DNA of 64,000 bases from Clostridium bornimense (GTDB taxonomy: Bacteria; Bacillota; Clostridia; Clostridiales; Clostridiaceae), in contig NZ_HG917868.1 in assembly GCF_000577895.1 (NCBI RefSeq), positions 2,170,001 to 2,234,000 on the forward strand. Reading direction: 5' to 3'. How positions within the stretch are numbered: position 1 is the first letter of the stretch; every line of letters begins with the position of its first letter. Below, piece by piece: positions 9,901 to 19,219 of this stretch. A program made the translations under genes and the position numbers. The notes under the pieces were generated by a model. That model was not told where the DNA came from, did not search any database, and saw nothing but the letters and a program-made list of their open reading frames with translations.

Positions 9901-10589
9901 TCTCTATACTCTCTCAATCCTTCTATTATTTCTTCCATAGCTATCTTACAAAATATAGTTTCTTCAAAACTCTTATCAGTAATATCTAATTTTTCTAATA
10001 ATCTATTTAAATCCCTCTCAGGAAAAGACATAGCCATAGCATCGTTATATAAAGATAAAACTATTTCTTCAAGTTCTACGTCACTTTTATTTTTTGTATA
10101 ACCTTCTGCCAAAAGTAAAAAAGATTCTCTCATATTTTCTTCATCATATCTATCTTCAATAACTTCTAAAACCGCTTCTCTTCTTATAAGCTTACATTCA
10201 TTTTCATCACCAATTCTAAAAGAAGGATCTATATCTAAAAGATGAAAATATTTCTTTATAAGTCTATTACAAAAGGAATGCATTGTAGTTATATCAGCCT
10301 TATTAAGTCTAATAAGTTGCTTCTGAAGTCTAGTATCTAATGGATTTTTGTCTATTTCCTTAGAAATTGCTGCTGCTATTCTTTCCTTCATCTCCATAGC
10401 TGCTGCGTTAGTAAAAGTCATAACAAGTAATGAATCTATATCAACAGCATTTTCTTTTCTAGTAATCTTTTTTATTATTCTTTCTACCAACACAGCAGTT
10501 TTACCAGAACCAGCAGCTGCCGAAACAAGAATATTACTTTTATCATGATCTATAGCTAGCTGTTGTTCATTAGTCCATTTTCTTTCCAC
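6942..10589 (-). CDS. addA: ATP-dependent helicase/nuclease subunit A (AddA)
   Basis: This is the large subunit of the AddAB helicase-nuclease, which processes double-strand DNA ends for recombination. It has 1215 residues. The Walker A motif SAAAGSGKT lies at about residues 23-31, UvrD-type helicase motifs follow (DEYQDTNEVQ, GDVKQSIYRFR, LTRAKEKL), and a C-terminal RecB-family nuclease domain carries DYKSDYY. Translation begins at a GTG (10589). Its ribosome binding site, AAAGGGGAG, is formed by the last codons of addB, whose stop is six bases away, so the subunits are translationally coupled. Confidence 0.96.
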   Translation of the reverse strand: MERKWTNEQQLAIDHDKSNILVSAAAGSGKTAVLVERIIKKITRKENAVDIDSLLVMTFTNAAAMEMKERIAAAISKEIDKNPLDTRLQKQLIRLNKADITTMHSFCNRLIKKYFHLLDIDPSFRIGDENECKLIRREAVLEVIEDRYDEENMRESFLLLAEGYTKNKSDVELEEIVLSLYNDAMAMSFPERDLNRLLEKLDITDKSFEETIFCKIAMEEIIEGLREYREGYKEVLESLYDYGYNDKVYDIIKSESEFIEELLAEKKGFFQLRNDVYNFEFLRMPTVKGVDEEGKAILSGLRDGFKKYIKSISEKYFYFSTEEEISEEMTFLHTVSKGIIELVIDFKKVYEDKKKKRGILDYNDLEHYGLDILVDYSEEGEVIPSNVALELREKYSEVLIDEYQDTNEVQETIIKMIGRVDVPNIFMVGDVKQSIYRFRNTNPQFFLQKYYDYSEDTNERDVKILLYKNFRSRKEVLTGINFLFKRIMSKELGDVDYTDVEALNPGASFNGEGEPIDLVLLDYKNIIAESDDEDKKELEIEAKYICNRIENIVSGKEQLYIDDASVPDGRRIPTYKDIVILLRATAGHGDILKDALMEREIPVFLDSSKGCFDSFEINIMMSLLEIIDNPLNDIPLIGVLRSPIGSFDEEELIKIRGEKAKGGFYNCLKKYSKEENFLGNKAKIFLEKLKMYREKSIKMTLVDFLWYLYLDTNFYSFVATLSNGDIRQENLMLLLQKGREFENTSYKGLFNFINFINKIKISKGDFGSAITIGENENVVRIMSIHKSKGLEFPIVFMPHLNKKFNMMDLRENILFHPRLGFGPKYISGEERVAHDTLVRSVIKDSIETEVKSEEMRILYVALTRAKEKLILISANKDIDNLIKKGKEALKSSDIRLPSYIVKKCSSYLQWIIISLMAHRDGNILRERIEGDLNFPSPIEDESKWNIEIIDSYNDDDSDIEEENSLTVVEKLKGEEIGDKYTGIDNILNFRYKYKDVTNISPYITVSEIKRKYLEGNIKIDSNGVLTKGNYIEEIVAPKFLRDEKSLTRSQIGTAHHTVMEHLPLKMDSSVETVKELVDILVNKNILTEDEGKVINCSKISDFLRSDLCKDMVENEDTLLREFPIQLRISPSEVYDVEDDDDKLVLNGIVDAFYEKDNELIIVDYKSDYYVEKKEMVEKYQVQLKLYKKALEKITGKKVRECILYLFYKSEYVKIY

Positions 10590-10595
10590 AATGCT

Positions 10596-13500
10596 CTACT
10601 CCCCTTTCATTTCATCAACTTTTTTCTTTTCTTCAATAACTCTATAATTATTAAACTCTAAAGTATCATCAAAATGACATATACTCTTATATGAACAAAA
10701 CTTACACGGAGTTTCTTCTTTTAACTTATATGGTGTAATGGAAATATCACCACATAAAACATTAGAACATAATTCTTCTAACTTATCCTTTACAAATTCT
10801 CTTAAAAAGCTAAAATCCGCCTCAGTGATTTGTCCCTTAGAATTACTCTTAGCTAGTTCACCCTTTGATGTAAGAGAAGCATTAACAACTATAGATTTTT
10901 TTCTCTTTTCAAAATCATTATCCATAGCTAAAATTACTTCTTTGTCTTTTAATAATAAACCTTGTAATTTTAATGATTCATTTATCTTCTCTTCAATCTC
11001 CTCTTTAGTAAGGTGTTCCTTATTTTCTATAATAGGGTCATCCATTTTATAATAAAATACTCCACAAGGAACTGCATTCTCCCCTTTTTTATCTAATGAT
11101 TCCATTACTGCTTCTAAATAAGTTAAAAGTTGCAATTGTAATCCATTATATATCTTAGAAAAGTCTATCTCCATAGAACCTAATTTATAATCAATTATTC
11201 TAATATAAGTATTGCCATCACAACTATAACAATCTACTCTATCAACCTTACCTACAATATAGATTGTTGAACCATCCTTTGATATTATCATTGGAGGTAA
11301 TTCACCATCTTTGTCAAACTTCATCTCAAAGCCCATAGGAGTAAAGTCTGAATTTTCTAGTTGTTTAACAATAATTTTTAGTGACCTTCTAAGAACTCTC
11401 TTCAGCTTTCTTACAAGGAACCTCATCCTTGCTGTATTCAAAAATAAGAAATTTTCCTTCTTTTCTAAAAGCTTTGCTACTATCTCATCCACAGCATTTC
11501 CAATATATTCTTCAGTAATATCTCTAAAATCAATATTGTTTTTTACAGCATCACTACAAAACTTATCTATACCTTCATGTAGTAATGACCCTATAGAAGG
11601 ATATGATACTTCATTAGTTCTTCTTTCTTTTGCTTTCAATCCATAAGTAACATAATAAGCAAATGGACACGCTGCATACTTCTCAAATTGTGTTACTGAT
11701 GCCTTTATATCGCCACCATAAATACTATTTATAGATTCCTTTGATAACACTTTTGGATCATTTTTATACAAGAAATATTCTTCCATTTTACTCAATGTCT
11801 CATTATAATTTTTGCTATTCTCATACCATTTGTATAAATCTCTTAAATAAGGATAATCTTCTTCATCACAATCATTTATTTGTAATATCATTTCATTAAA
11901 AGTTGCTTTTGGTGATGAAATCTTATCCGTAAATTTATCACTTAAAACATAATTATTTTCTGTAATCTTCGGAAAAATTCTCTTTATCTTTGAAATTACC
12001 CTTGATGGTCGTCTGCCTTTACCATTAAGATCCGAAACAGGATAGCTTATAACTAAAGATTCCCTTGCTGTTGTAAGAGATGTATATACTAGAAACTCTT
12101 CCTCATAAGTTTTAGATAAAGTGTCACTGCCCAGCTCCATACCTATACTATTAAGCTCTTCTCTTTCCGTATCGTTAAGAATACCTTCATTAGTTGAAAC
12201 CATAGGAAAAACACCTTCATTACACCCAATAAGATATACTCTTTTTACATCCTGACTTTTTGACCTATCACTACCACCAATAAATACTTGATCTAGTGCC
12301 GTAGGTATAATCCCTACTTCAGCATGATCAACTCCCACAGCAAAAATTTTTACGAACTCATTAAGAGACATCTCCTCTTCACCTAATACTTCTACAAAAG
12401 AATTTAAAATATCCATTACTTTATTCCATATTTGGGAATATTCTTCACTAAGAGCAATTTCTCCTTCTTCACTATAGCTATCTACAAGTTCTTTTATATG
12501 ATCTTTAACATTAGCTTCTTCTAGAAAATGATATAGTTTTTCTCCGATATTCTTAACAGTATCCTTTGTCTTAGATATTTCTAATAAATTTCTAAGCGGA
12601 GCCACCACCGTCTCTTTTATCTCATTTATTTTTTCTAAAAACTCCTCATCAGTTTCAAAAGGATTATACTCATTATAAACTGGATAATCCCATACTTTAT
12701 CAACCCACTTGGACTTTCTCTTTATCCCATGACATAAAACATAATTCTCAAGGATATCTATATCTTCCATATCAATATCAAGAATATAAGTCTTTAAATA
12801 TCTAAAAACCGTCTCATAACTCCAATTTTTATTGATTATCTCTAATGCAGAAGAAATAAAAACAATAAAATTATTATTTTCTGTACTAGTTTTTTTATCT
12901 ATAAAAAAAGGTATATCATATTGATTAAAAATACCTTTTATATATTCTGTATAAGAATCTATATCTCTTGAAATAACTGCTATATCCTTATATCTTATAT
13001 TTTTTTCTCGTACCTCTTTTACAATATCCCTAGCCACTATTTCTATTTCTTTAAAACTATTAAAAGCAACATTTAACTCTATATCCTTTGTAGCTTCTTT
13101 GTTAGCCACAACATTGATACTATTAATATTCTCTTCTAAGTGCTTAAGCTCTTGAGATAAAAATTTATATCCTCTACCATCTAAGTCTTCAATATTAATA
13201 GGAACATTATTTTTCTCTGCCATTCTTTGAAGTTTGTTTAAGGTAGTCTCTGTTAAATAAAAAGTATTTTGATTTTCTAATTTTTCATAGTTCAATGTAA
13301 TATACACATCTTTAGATAAATCAAGTAACTTCTCTATTATTTTCATCTGTTGAGGAGTAAAAAATGAAAATTCATCAATCCAAACATAACTATCTTTTAT
13401 ATAGTCATATTCCTCTAGTTTCTTCATCAAAACATTCAGTTCATCATCTCTATCTAAAAATTTTCCTTCTGTTTCATTATTAAAAACTTTATAAATTTCT

Positions 13501-13979
13501 TTAAGATCAAAAAGTTTGTCTCTTAATGTAGGCTTAGAGCTCATTTTTTCATATGCTTCTTCTAAATTCTCGTAAGTAACATTATATCTTTTAAATTCCC
13601 CTATCATATCACCTATTAAAGCAGCAAAACCTTTTTGATGAGCTACTGTGCCAAATGTTGCAAACTTAAGCCTATCACTATTTAATATGTAATAAATAAG
13701 CATTGCTTTCCCGCAATCATCAAGAGACTTTTCTTTAGCTCCACCGACTTTTGAAAAAACTTTATGCCCTAATCTTTTAAAATTTATCACTGTTGCACGA
13801 AGAAGGACTTCTTCTCCTAATGTATCAATAAGTTTCTTTTCACCTTCAAAAGTAAATTGTTCTGGCACTAGCATAAACATTTTACTATTTGATTCGCTTT
13901 TAATTTTTTTATCTATCTCTTCAAAACACCTTGTAGTTTTTCCACTACCAGATGCCCCTAAAATTATATTTAATGCCAT
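10596..13979 (-). CDS. addB: ATP-dependent helicase/nuclease subunit B (AddB)
   Basis: This is the partner subunit of AddA, with 1127 residues. It has a Walker A motif GASGSGKTT at residues 8-16, a degenerate helicase body, and a C-terminal nuclease domain (IIDYKLGS). Cysteines in CPFAYYVTYG and in CKFCSYKSIC match the iron-sulfur cluster typical of AddB. The ATG at 13979 follows AGGTGG. The glyA terminator lies immediately upstream, so the promoter must sit in or over it, or transcription reads through from glyA. Operon: addB-addA-yhaM. Confidence 0.95.
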   Translation of the reverse strand: MALNIILGASGSGKTTRCFEEIDKKIKSESNSKMFMLVPEQFTFEGEKKLIDTLGEEVLLRATVINFKRLGHKVFSKVGGAKEKSLDDCGKAMLIYYILNSDRLKFATFGTVAHQKGFAALIGDMIGEFKRYNVTYENLEEAYEKMSSKPTLRDKLFDLKEIYKVFNNETEGKFLDRDDELNVLMKKLEEYDYIKDSYVWIDEFSFFTPQQMKIIEKLLDLSKDVYITLNYEKLENQNTFYLTETTLNKLQRMAEKNNVPINIEDLDGRGYKFLSQELKHLEENINSINVVANKEATKDIELNVAFNSFKEIEIVARDIVKEVREKNIRYKDIAVISRDIDSYTEYIKGIFNQYDIPFFIDKKTSTENNNFIVFISSALEIINKNWSYETVFRYLKTYILDIDMEDIDILENYVLCHGIKRKSKWVDKVWDYPVYNEYNPFETDEEFLEKINEIKETVVAPLRNLLEISKTKDTVKNIGEKLYHFLEEANVKDHIKELVDSYSEEGEIALSEEYSQIWNKVMDILNSFVEVLGEEEMSLNEFVKIFAVGVDHAEVGIIPTALDQVFIGGSDRSKSQDVKRVYLIGCNEGVFPMVSTNEGILNDTEREELNSIGMELGSDTLSKTYEEEFLVYTSLTTARESLVISYPVSDLNGKGRRPSRVISKIKRIFPKITENNYVLSDKFTDKISSPKATFNEMILQINDCDEEDYPYLRDLYKWYENSKNYNETLSKMEEYFLYKNDPKVLSKESINSIYGGDIKASVTQFEKYAACPFAYYVTYGLKAKERRTNEVSYPSIGSLLHEGIDKFCSDAVKNNIDFRDITEEYIGNAVDEIVAKLLEKKENFLFLNTARMRFLVRKLKRVLRRSLKIIVKQLENSDFTPMGFEMKFDKDGELPPMIISKDGSTIYIVGKVDRVDCYSCDGNTYIRIIDYKLGSMEIDFSKIYNGLQLQLLTYLEAVMESLDKKGENAVPCGVFYYKMDDPIIENKEHLTKEEIEEKINESLKLQGLLLKDKEVILAMDNDFEKRKKSIVVNASLTSKGELAKSNSKGQITEADFSFLREFVKDKLEELCSNVLCGDISITPYKLKEETPCKFCSYKSICHFDDTLEFNNYRVIEEKKKVDEMKGE

Positions 13980-13990
13980 CTTTCCACCTC

Positions 13991-14036
13991 AAAAAAATAA
14001 AAAATATATGTGTGGATGATACCACACATATATTTT
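13991..14036 (-). terminator. Intrinsic terminator of glyA
   Basis: The 15-bp perfect stem AAAATATATGTGTGG / CCACACATATATTTT has a six-base loop. On the minus strand it is followed by TTATTTTTTT. It lies between the glyA stop and the addB ribosome binding site. Confidence 0.9.
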
Positions 14037-14050
14037 ACACTATAAAATGA

Positions 14051-15280
14051 CTAATAAATAGGGAACTTTGCACAAAGTGCATTAACTTCTGCCTTTAATG
14101 CAGATAAATCTTTATCTCTATTTTCAATAGCATCGTTTATAAATCTAGCTATTTCCTTCATTTCATTTTCACCAAAACCTCTTGTAGTTACAGCTGCAGT
14201 TCCTATTCTTATACCTGAAGTAACAAATGGACTTTCTGTTTCATTTGGTACTGTGTTCTTATTAGTTGTGATACTTACTGAATCAAGAAGTTTTTCTGCT
14301 TCTTTACCTGTAATTCCCTTATTTCTTAAATCTACTAATAAAAGATGATTATCTGTTCCACCTGAAACTACATTAAATCCATAATTCATAAGTTCTTCTG
14401 CTAAAGTCTTAGCATTTGAAACTATATTCTTTCCATATTCCTTAAAGTCATCTTTTAAAGCTTCTCCAAAACATACTGCCTTACCTGCAATGATATGCAT
14501 CAATGGTCCACCTTGAATTCCTGGGAATATGTTTTTATCTAGTACTTTCGCATACTTTTCCTTACAAATTATAGCTCCACCTCTTGGACCTCTTAAAGTT
14601 TTGTGAGTTGTAGTTGTTACAAAGTCACAATAAGGTACTGGATTTGGATGAACACCAGCTGCTACAAGCCCTGCGATATGAGCCATATCTACCATAAGCA
14701 TTGCACCAACTTCATCAGCAATTTCTCTAAACTTTGCAAAATCAATAGTTCTACTATAAGCAGAGGCACCTGCTACAATAAGCTTAGGCTTTACTTCTCT
14801 AGCTATGGTTCTTACATTTTCATAATCTATAACTCCGTTATCATCTACACCATAAGACTTGAAATCAAAAAGTCTTCCTGAAAAATTAACTGGTGATCCA
14901 TGAGTTAAGTGACCGCCATTACTTAAATCCATTCCTAAAACTACGTCACCAGGTTGTAGTACTGAAAAATATACAGCCATGTTTGCTTGAGATCCTGAAT
15001 GTGGTTGCACATTTGCATGATCCCCACCAAATAATTGAAGCATTCTTTCTTTAGCAATATTTTCAGCTATATCAACTTCATGACATCCACCATAATATCT
15101 TTTTCCTGGATATCCTTCAGCATATTTATTAGTTAAAAATGATCCCATAGCCTCCATAACAGCTTTAGATGTAAAGTTTTCAGAAGCTATAAGCTCTATA
15201 TTACTTTCTTGTCTATTATGCTCCTTTTCCACTACTTCATAAATGGCAGGATCTATTTCTTTTAAATTATCAAAATTCAT
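14051..15280 (-). CDS. glyA: Serine hydroxymethyltransferase
   Basis: This PLP enzyme interconverts serine and glycine with tetrahydrofolate and supplies one-carbon units. The 409-residue length is normal for bacteria. The cofactor lysine is in [15 protein letters not shown], and the substrate-binding N-terminal region ([22 protein letters not shown]) is intact. The ATG at 15280 has AGGAGGGGC upstream. It is transcribed alone and ends at a strong terminator. The 264 bp upstream hold a CACTTGCACCC fragment reminiscent of the intergenic repeat, but no riboswitch that I recognise. Confidence 0.97.
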   Translation of the reverse strand: MNFDNLKEIDPAIYEVVEKEHNRQESNIELIASENFTSKAVMEAMGSFLTNKYAEGYPGKRYYGGCHEVDIAENIAKERMLQLFGGDHANVQPHSGSQANMAVYFSVLQPGDVVLGMDLSNGGHLTHGSPVNFSGRLFDFKSYGVDDNGVIDYENVRTIAREVKPKLIVAGASAYSRTIDFAKFREIADEVGAMLMVDMAHIAGLVAAGVHPNPVPYCDFVTTTTHKTLRGPRGGAIICKEKYAKVLDKNIFPGIQGGPLMHIIAGKAVCFGEALKDDFKEYGKNIVSNAKTLAEELMNYGFNVVSGGTDNHLLLVDLRNKGITGKEAEKLLDSVSITTNKNTVPNETESPFVTSGIRIGTAAVTTRGFGENEMKEIARFINDAIENRDKDLSALKAEVNALCAKFPIY

Positions 15281-15469
15281 TTTAGCCCCTCCTATAATAT
15301 TTTTTTAATATACACCACATACTACTAATTGTGCACTTGCACCCTATAAACTATGTAATGTAAAAAGTACGCTATTTATATGTAATTATAATCCAAGAAC
15401 GTACATTTAACAATATTAATTGATAATTTAATAGTGAAGAAGTAAGACTAGGTAATGAAGAAGTAAGAG

Positions 15470-15498
15470 TGAATGGTGAATAGTTTTTTTGATATAAT
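15470..15498 (+). promoter_or_regulatory. Probable promoter of the threonine/serine exporter genes
   Basis: TATAAT at 15493-15498 is preceded by a weak -35 region (TGAATG at 15470-15475, 17-base spacing). The -35 region falls inside a short GTGAATGGTGAATAG tract of a type that also occurs beside repeat copies at 46.55 and 52.91 kb. The -10 box is convincing and the -35 is not. Confidence 0.45.
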
Positions 15499-15544
15499 AT
15501 TGTTAATAAAATTAAACTACTAATTGGGAAGGATACTTGTACAT

Positions 15545-16312
15545 ATGAATGTTAATGAAATAGTATTAATTGCAGCTAAAGCAGGGAAGATAATCTTAGA
15601 AAATGGCGGAGAAATCTATAGAGTGGAAGATACTATAATCAGAGTTTGTAAGGCCTTCGATGTTAATAATCCTGAAGCTATCGTGATGCCCACTGGTATA
15701 TTTATATCTGCTACCGATGAAAATAACAAACCTATATCCATTATTAAAAGAATACATAGTAGAAAAGTAAATCTAGATAAAATTTCTAAAGTAAATGACT
15801 TATCTAGAAAAATTTCTTCTAAGGCTCTTACTATTGACGAAGTAAAGATGGAATTAGATCTATTAGAAAAAGCACCTGGGTATAAACCACTAACAAATGT
15901 ACTTATATCTGGTTTTGCTGTTACATCTTTTGCCCTTCTATTAGGTGCTACTATAAAAGACAGCTTCTTTGCCTTTTTTATTGGTGTGATAATAAATTTG
16001 ATAACTTCATATTTATCAAGAATAAAATTCAACGACTTCTTTATCAATTTAATAGGAGGCGCTGTTGCCGCCACTTTAGGAATAATACTTTCAAGATTAA
16101 AGTTAGTATCTTCTATGGATACTGTTATAATCTCATCAATAATGCTTCTAGTTCCAGGACTTATTATAACTAATGCAATCCGTGATACTATCGCTGGTGA
16201 TTTAGTATCTGGTATCAGTAGAGCATTAGAGGCTTTCTTTATAGCTATTGCAATTGCCGTAGGTACTGGTATGGCATTTAAATTATGGATATCACTAGGA
16301 GGTAATATATAA
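15545..16312 (+). CDS. Threonine/serine exporter family protein, N-terminal-type subunit (ThrE/DUF1212)
   Basis: This 255-residue protein has a soluble N-terminal half (about residues 1-115, LENGGEIYRVEDTI) and a C-terminal half with about five membrane segments. This is the ThrE-type exporter domain split into two proteins, as is usual in Firmicutes. The partner gene follows with a one-base overlap (TAATG). A TTG at 15524 would add seven residues. That TTG lies within the GGGAAGGA ribosome binding site, so the ATG at 15545 is preferred. The substrate is inferred from the family. Confidence 0.82.
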   Translation: MNVNEIVLIAAKAGKIILENGGEIYRVEDTIIRVCKAFDVNNPEAIVMPTGIFISATDENNKPISIIKRIHSRKVNLDKISKVNDLSRKISSKALTIDEVKMELDLLEKAPGYKPLTNVLISGFAVTSFALLLGATIKDSFFAFFIGVIINLITSYLSRIKFNDFFINLIGGAVAATLGIILSRLKLVSSMDTVIISSIMLLVPGLIITNAIRDTIAGDLVSGISRALEAFFIAIAIAVGTGMAFKLWISLGGNI

Positions 16313-16764
16313 TGAATTTACTATACGCTTTTTACGCTGGTCTCGGTTCATTCGCCTTCGGTATATTATTCAATGTACGAGGAAAAAATTTAATATTTGC
16401 CGGACTATCAGGGATGTTTGGTTGGTTAACTTATTTAATGTTAATAGATAATGGAAATTCTATTAATGTTAGTCTCTTCGGTGCCTCTTTAGCAGTATCA
16501 TTATTATCAGAAATTCTAGCACGTATATTAAAAAATCCTGTTACTATTTATGTAATAGCAGGAATTATACCACTTGTGCCAGGTAGTGGAATGTATAATA
16601 CAATGTTTGAATCGATAACAGGAAGTCTAGAAAAAGCAATATCACTTGGATTTTCCACTTTGATAAATGCTGGATCTATCGCACTTGGAATTGTTTTTGT
16701 TTCTTCCATAGGACGATTTTTATTTAAGAAAAAAGAATATAAATTATTACATAGAATAAGATAA
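16312..16764 (+). CDS. Threonine/serine exporter family protein, C-terminal-type subunit (ThrE_2/DUF3815)
   Basis: This 150-residue membrane protein has about five hydrophobic segments and the conserved IPLVPGSGMYN motif of the small ThrE_2 subunit. It is predicted to form an amino-acid exporter with the preceding protein in the cytoplasmic membrane. The start codon overlaps the upstream stop by one base, and AGGAGG lies in the upstream gene's last codons, so the two are co-translated. The pair ends at the bidirectional hairpin 16771-16818. Confidence 0.85.
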   Translation: MNLLYAFYAGLGSFAFGILFNVRGKNLIFAGLSGMFGWLTYLMLIDNGNSINVSLFGASLAVSLLSEILARILKNPVTIYVIAGIIPLVPGSGMYNTMFESITGSLEKAISLGFSTLINAGSIALGIVFVSSIGRFLFKKKEYKLLHRIR

Positions 16765-16770
16765 TATTTA

Positions 16771-16818
16771 AAAAGGCTATTGAAATAGAATCCTTAGATT
16801 CTTATTCAACAGCCCTTT
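16771..16818. terminator. Bidirectional terminator between thrE-like genes and CNNM gene
   Basis: The arms AAAAGGCTATTGAAATAGAAT and the mirrored ATTCTTATTCAACAGCCCTTTT pair over about 20 positions with G-U pairs around a CCTTAG loop. T runs occur on both sides. It closes the plus-strand exporter genes and the convergent minus-strand CNNM gene. Confidence 0.85.
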
Positions 16819-16820
16819 TA

Positions 16821-18095
16821 TTATTCAAAAACTTCGTTAGTATTTAACATTATCCTAACTCTACTTATTCCATTTCTTGTAGCTTTTTCTACTTTTATTT
16901 TATAGTTACCTACTTCTATTACAACTTTCTCTTTAGGTATTCCTCCTAGTATCTCCATAACTAGTCCCCCTATAGTATCAGAAAAATACTCCTCATCCAC
17001 TATATTACTTAAGATATCTATATTACATTCTTCAAGTAATTCATCTAATTCCATGTCTCCATCAACTATATATTCATTATCATTGATTTTTTCAATTTTT
17101 ACTTCCTCATCATCAAATTCATCTTCGATATCTCCAACTATTTCTTCTATTAAGTCTTCCATAGTTACGATACCATCTAAACCACCATACTCATTCATAA
17201 CAAAAGCCATAGCTGCTCTTTCTTTTCTCATATCATTAAATAAATCTGATACAGAAGCATATTTATATGTGAAATAAGGTTGTTTCATAACTTTATTCAT
17301 CTCAAAATTTTCTTTAGTTATGTTTTTGAAAACAAAGTCTTTAACATGCAATACGCCTATTATGTTATCTTTACTTTCATCATATACAGGAATTCTTGAA
17401 AATTGCTCTTCTAAAAAAGCTTCCATGATTTCTTCATATGTAGCATCCTTTTCTACTGCTACAATTTCAGTACGATGAGTCATAACGTCTTTTGCTTTCA
17501 TATCTCCAAATTCAAAAACATTATAAATCATTTGCTTCTCTTCTTCTTCTAAAGCACCTTCTACACTTCCAACTTCTATAATGTCCTTTATTTCTTCTTC
17601 AGTAACAGAATCATCTTCATCAACATTCCCACCTGTTATCTTAACAAATAAATTTGATATCTTTTCTAGTAAGAAAACTATCGGTGTTAATATAACTGAT
17701 AACCACTTAATTATTAATGCGACACTTAAAGAAAACTTTTCTGCATTTTTCTTTGCTAAAGTTTTTGGTATAATCTCACCAAAAATTAGAATTATTATAG
17801 TTAATACTATAGTAACTAATGCTACACTTTCATTTCCCCAAAGTATAATAGCTAATGATGTAGTTAAAGATGATGCATATATATTAACAAGATTGTTACC
17901 AAATAATATTGTTGATAGTAACTTACTTGTATTACTCATAAGATCTTTTAAAGCCCTGCTTCTTCTTGAATCTTCTAATTTCTTTAACTTAATTTTATTA
18001 ATAGACATAAGTGCTGTTTCCGATGCTGAAAAAAGCCCTGAAAGTCCTATAAGAATAACTAAAATTCCTATCTTAAAAATACTACTCTGGTCCAA
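16821..18095 (-). CDS. CNNM/HlyC (CorC) family membrane protein with CBS domains
   Basis: This 424-residue protein has a DUF21 membrane domain with about four segments (residues 1-185), then two CBS domains (about 200-320, MTHRTEIVAVEKDATYEE, VMNEYGGLDGIVTMEDLIEEI) and a C-terminal CorC/HlyC domain (about 335-420). Family members are linked to magnesium or other cation efflux; the old name hemolysin is not a proven function. The start appears to be TTG at 18095, with AAGGAG about ten bases upstream. No better start was found. Confidence 0.88.
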   Translation of the reverse strand: MDQSSIFKIGILVILIGLSGLFSASETALMSINKIKLKKLEDSRRSRALKDLMSNTSKLLSTILFGNNLVNIYASSLTTSLAIILWGNESVALVTIVLTIIILIFGEIIPKTLAKKNAEKFSLSVALIIKWLSVILTPIVFLLEKISNLFVKITGGNVDEDDSVTEEEIKDIIEVGSVEGALEEEEKQMIYNVFEFGDMKAKDVMTHRTEIVAVEKDATYEEIMEAFLEEQFSRIPVYDESKDNIIGVLHVKDFVFKNITKENFEMNKVMKQPYFTYKYASVSDLFNDMRKERAAMAFVMNEYGGLDGIVTMEDLIEEIVGDIEDEFDDEEVKIEKINDNEYIVDGDMELDELLEECNIDILSNIVDEEYFSDTIGGLVMEILGGIPKEKVVIEVGNYKIKVEKATRNGISRVRIMLNTNEVFE

Positions 18096-18190
18096 AAACC
18101 AACCACTCCTTATATGTTTTATATTATTTATTAACTTCTAATTTTTATAAATTATTTCTATTATATCACCTTTACAATTTCCATTCAAAT

Positions 18191-18220
18191 AAAGGAAAGC
18201 CAATTTAGCTCTCCTTATTT
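18191..18220 (-). terminator. Hairpin terminator downstream of the 18.3-kb orphan
   Basis: On the minus strand AAGGAGAGC pairs with GCTTTCCTT (one G-U) and is followed by TATTT. The T run is modest. It lies about 50 bp past the orphan's stop codon and upstream of the CNNM gene. Confidence 0.6.
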
Positions 18221-18269
18221 ACTATCATATTATACTATGAATACTAATCACTACTACATTAACCTTTTG

Positions 18270-18626
18270 TTAACTTTTATTTCTTTTCATGATAAATTTC
18301 ATTGTGTCCCCATTATAATAGGTTATCTTATATACTTTCAAAATATTATATAACACTTTCATTTTATATATCATAGATTTTATACATAATACATAATCAC
18401 AATGAATATTAGAAGTTAGTGATGATTCATAAGTAGATACCCTTGAAGAGTTACTACCATTCATTATTAATGGTAGCAATCTTTTATCACTATAATAAAT
18501 TCTATCTTTACCCCATATAATTTTAGCAATCTTTTCAACAAAGCTACCCTTAACAATTATTTCTACAGAATTTAAATCATACGCTTCCCTCAATTGATCT
18601 TTATTTCTAACAATATATTGTAGCAA
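18270..18626 (-). CDS. Hypothetical protein, 118 residues
   Basis: I do not recognise this protein. It is basic with no clear membrane segment or signal peptide. The N-terminal half (VEIIVKGSFVEKIAKIIWG) suggests a small folded domain, and the rest is rich in Tyr, Lys and Ser. Reality is supported by a TTG start preceded by AGGTGGTGAGG, an uninterrupted frame and a terminator-like hairpin after it. It stands alone between the CNNM gene and repeat copy 3. An open frame arising by chance in AT-rich DNA cannot be fully excluded. Confidence 0.5.
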   Translation of the reverse strand: MLQYIVRNKDQLREAYDLNSVEIIVKGSFVEKIAKIIWGKDRIYYSDKRLLPLIMNGSNSSRVSTYESSLTSNIHCDYVLCIKSMIYKMKVLYNILKVYKITYYNGDTMKFIMKRNKS

Positions 18627-18854
18627 AACCTCACCACCTATAAAAACTATAGTATCTTTAAAATAATATCTCTTAGATGTATTCCCTGAAAATTTAGAAA
18701 ATATACTAAATAAGTGATTATATAATAATTATACTCACCTTAACTAAAAAAATTTACTACTAATATAAAATTATTAAAACCTTTACAGTAACAATTCACA
18801 TTTCATAGTTCTCAATTCACAATTGTATATTGATTAATTTTTCTCATATACAAA

Positions 18855-19159
18855 ACTGTTATACTTAAGTGTTGTTATTAAAACAAAAACACCTGTGCCA
18901 TGTGCCATGCAACCTGTTACTTGAACTCCACCACTACTTAACTAGAACAGATGCCAATATTCACTTTAACTATATCTCTATCCCACTAAGAAATATCCTC
19001 AAGCTACATGAAAGTTCAACTTTCATTAGCTCCCTGTAAAACACCACTAGAAACCCAATATTAACAAGAAAATAAGACTCAATAAACACCTTATGACACC
19101 ACCCCTAAGATTTAAGAAATTCCGCAGGAATTTCAACCACTCCTGAGCACTGTGCACTG
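18855..19159 (+). repeat. Intergenic modular repeat, copy 3
   Basis: This fills the gap before malQ. Modules in order: TTATACTTAAGTGTTGTT (18859-18876); CTGTGCCATGTGCCATG; CACTACTTAACTAGAACAG (18932-18950); the palindrome ATGAAAGT..ACTTTCAT (19008-19026); GAAATTCCGCAGGAATTTC (19116-19134); and GAGCACTGTGCACTG at the end. The first palindrome seen in copies 1 and 2 is missing. The bases 18790-18826 just outside carry repeated AATTCACA units. Upstream, 18627-18790 is AT-rich with nothing recognised. Confidence 0.8.
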
Positions 19160-19207
19160 AAAAAAAGAGTATTGTAAAATTACCACAGTAACCTCACAAT
19201 ACTCTTT
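19160..19207 (-). terminator. Intrinsic terminator of malQ
   Basis: On the minus strand a 19-bp stem begins AAGAGTATTGTGAGG, with a few G-U pairs and a TGTG loop, followed by six T. It abuts repeat copy 3. Confidence 0.88.
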
Positions 19208-19219
19208 ATTATCTTATAA

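Noticed and set aside
15281-15544. Possible riboswitch upstream of glyA or the exporter genes
   Set aside because: No conserved glycine, SAM or purine riboswitch core was recognised; the spacer holds only AT-rich DNA and short repeat fragments.
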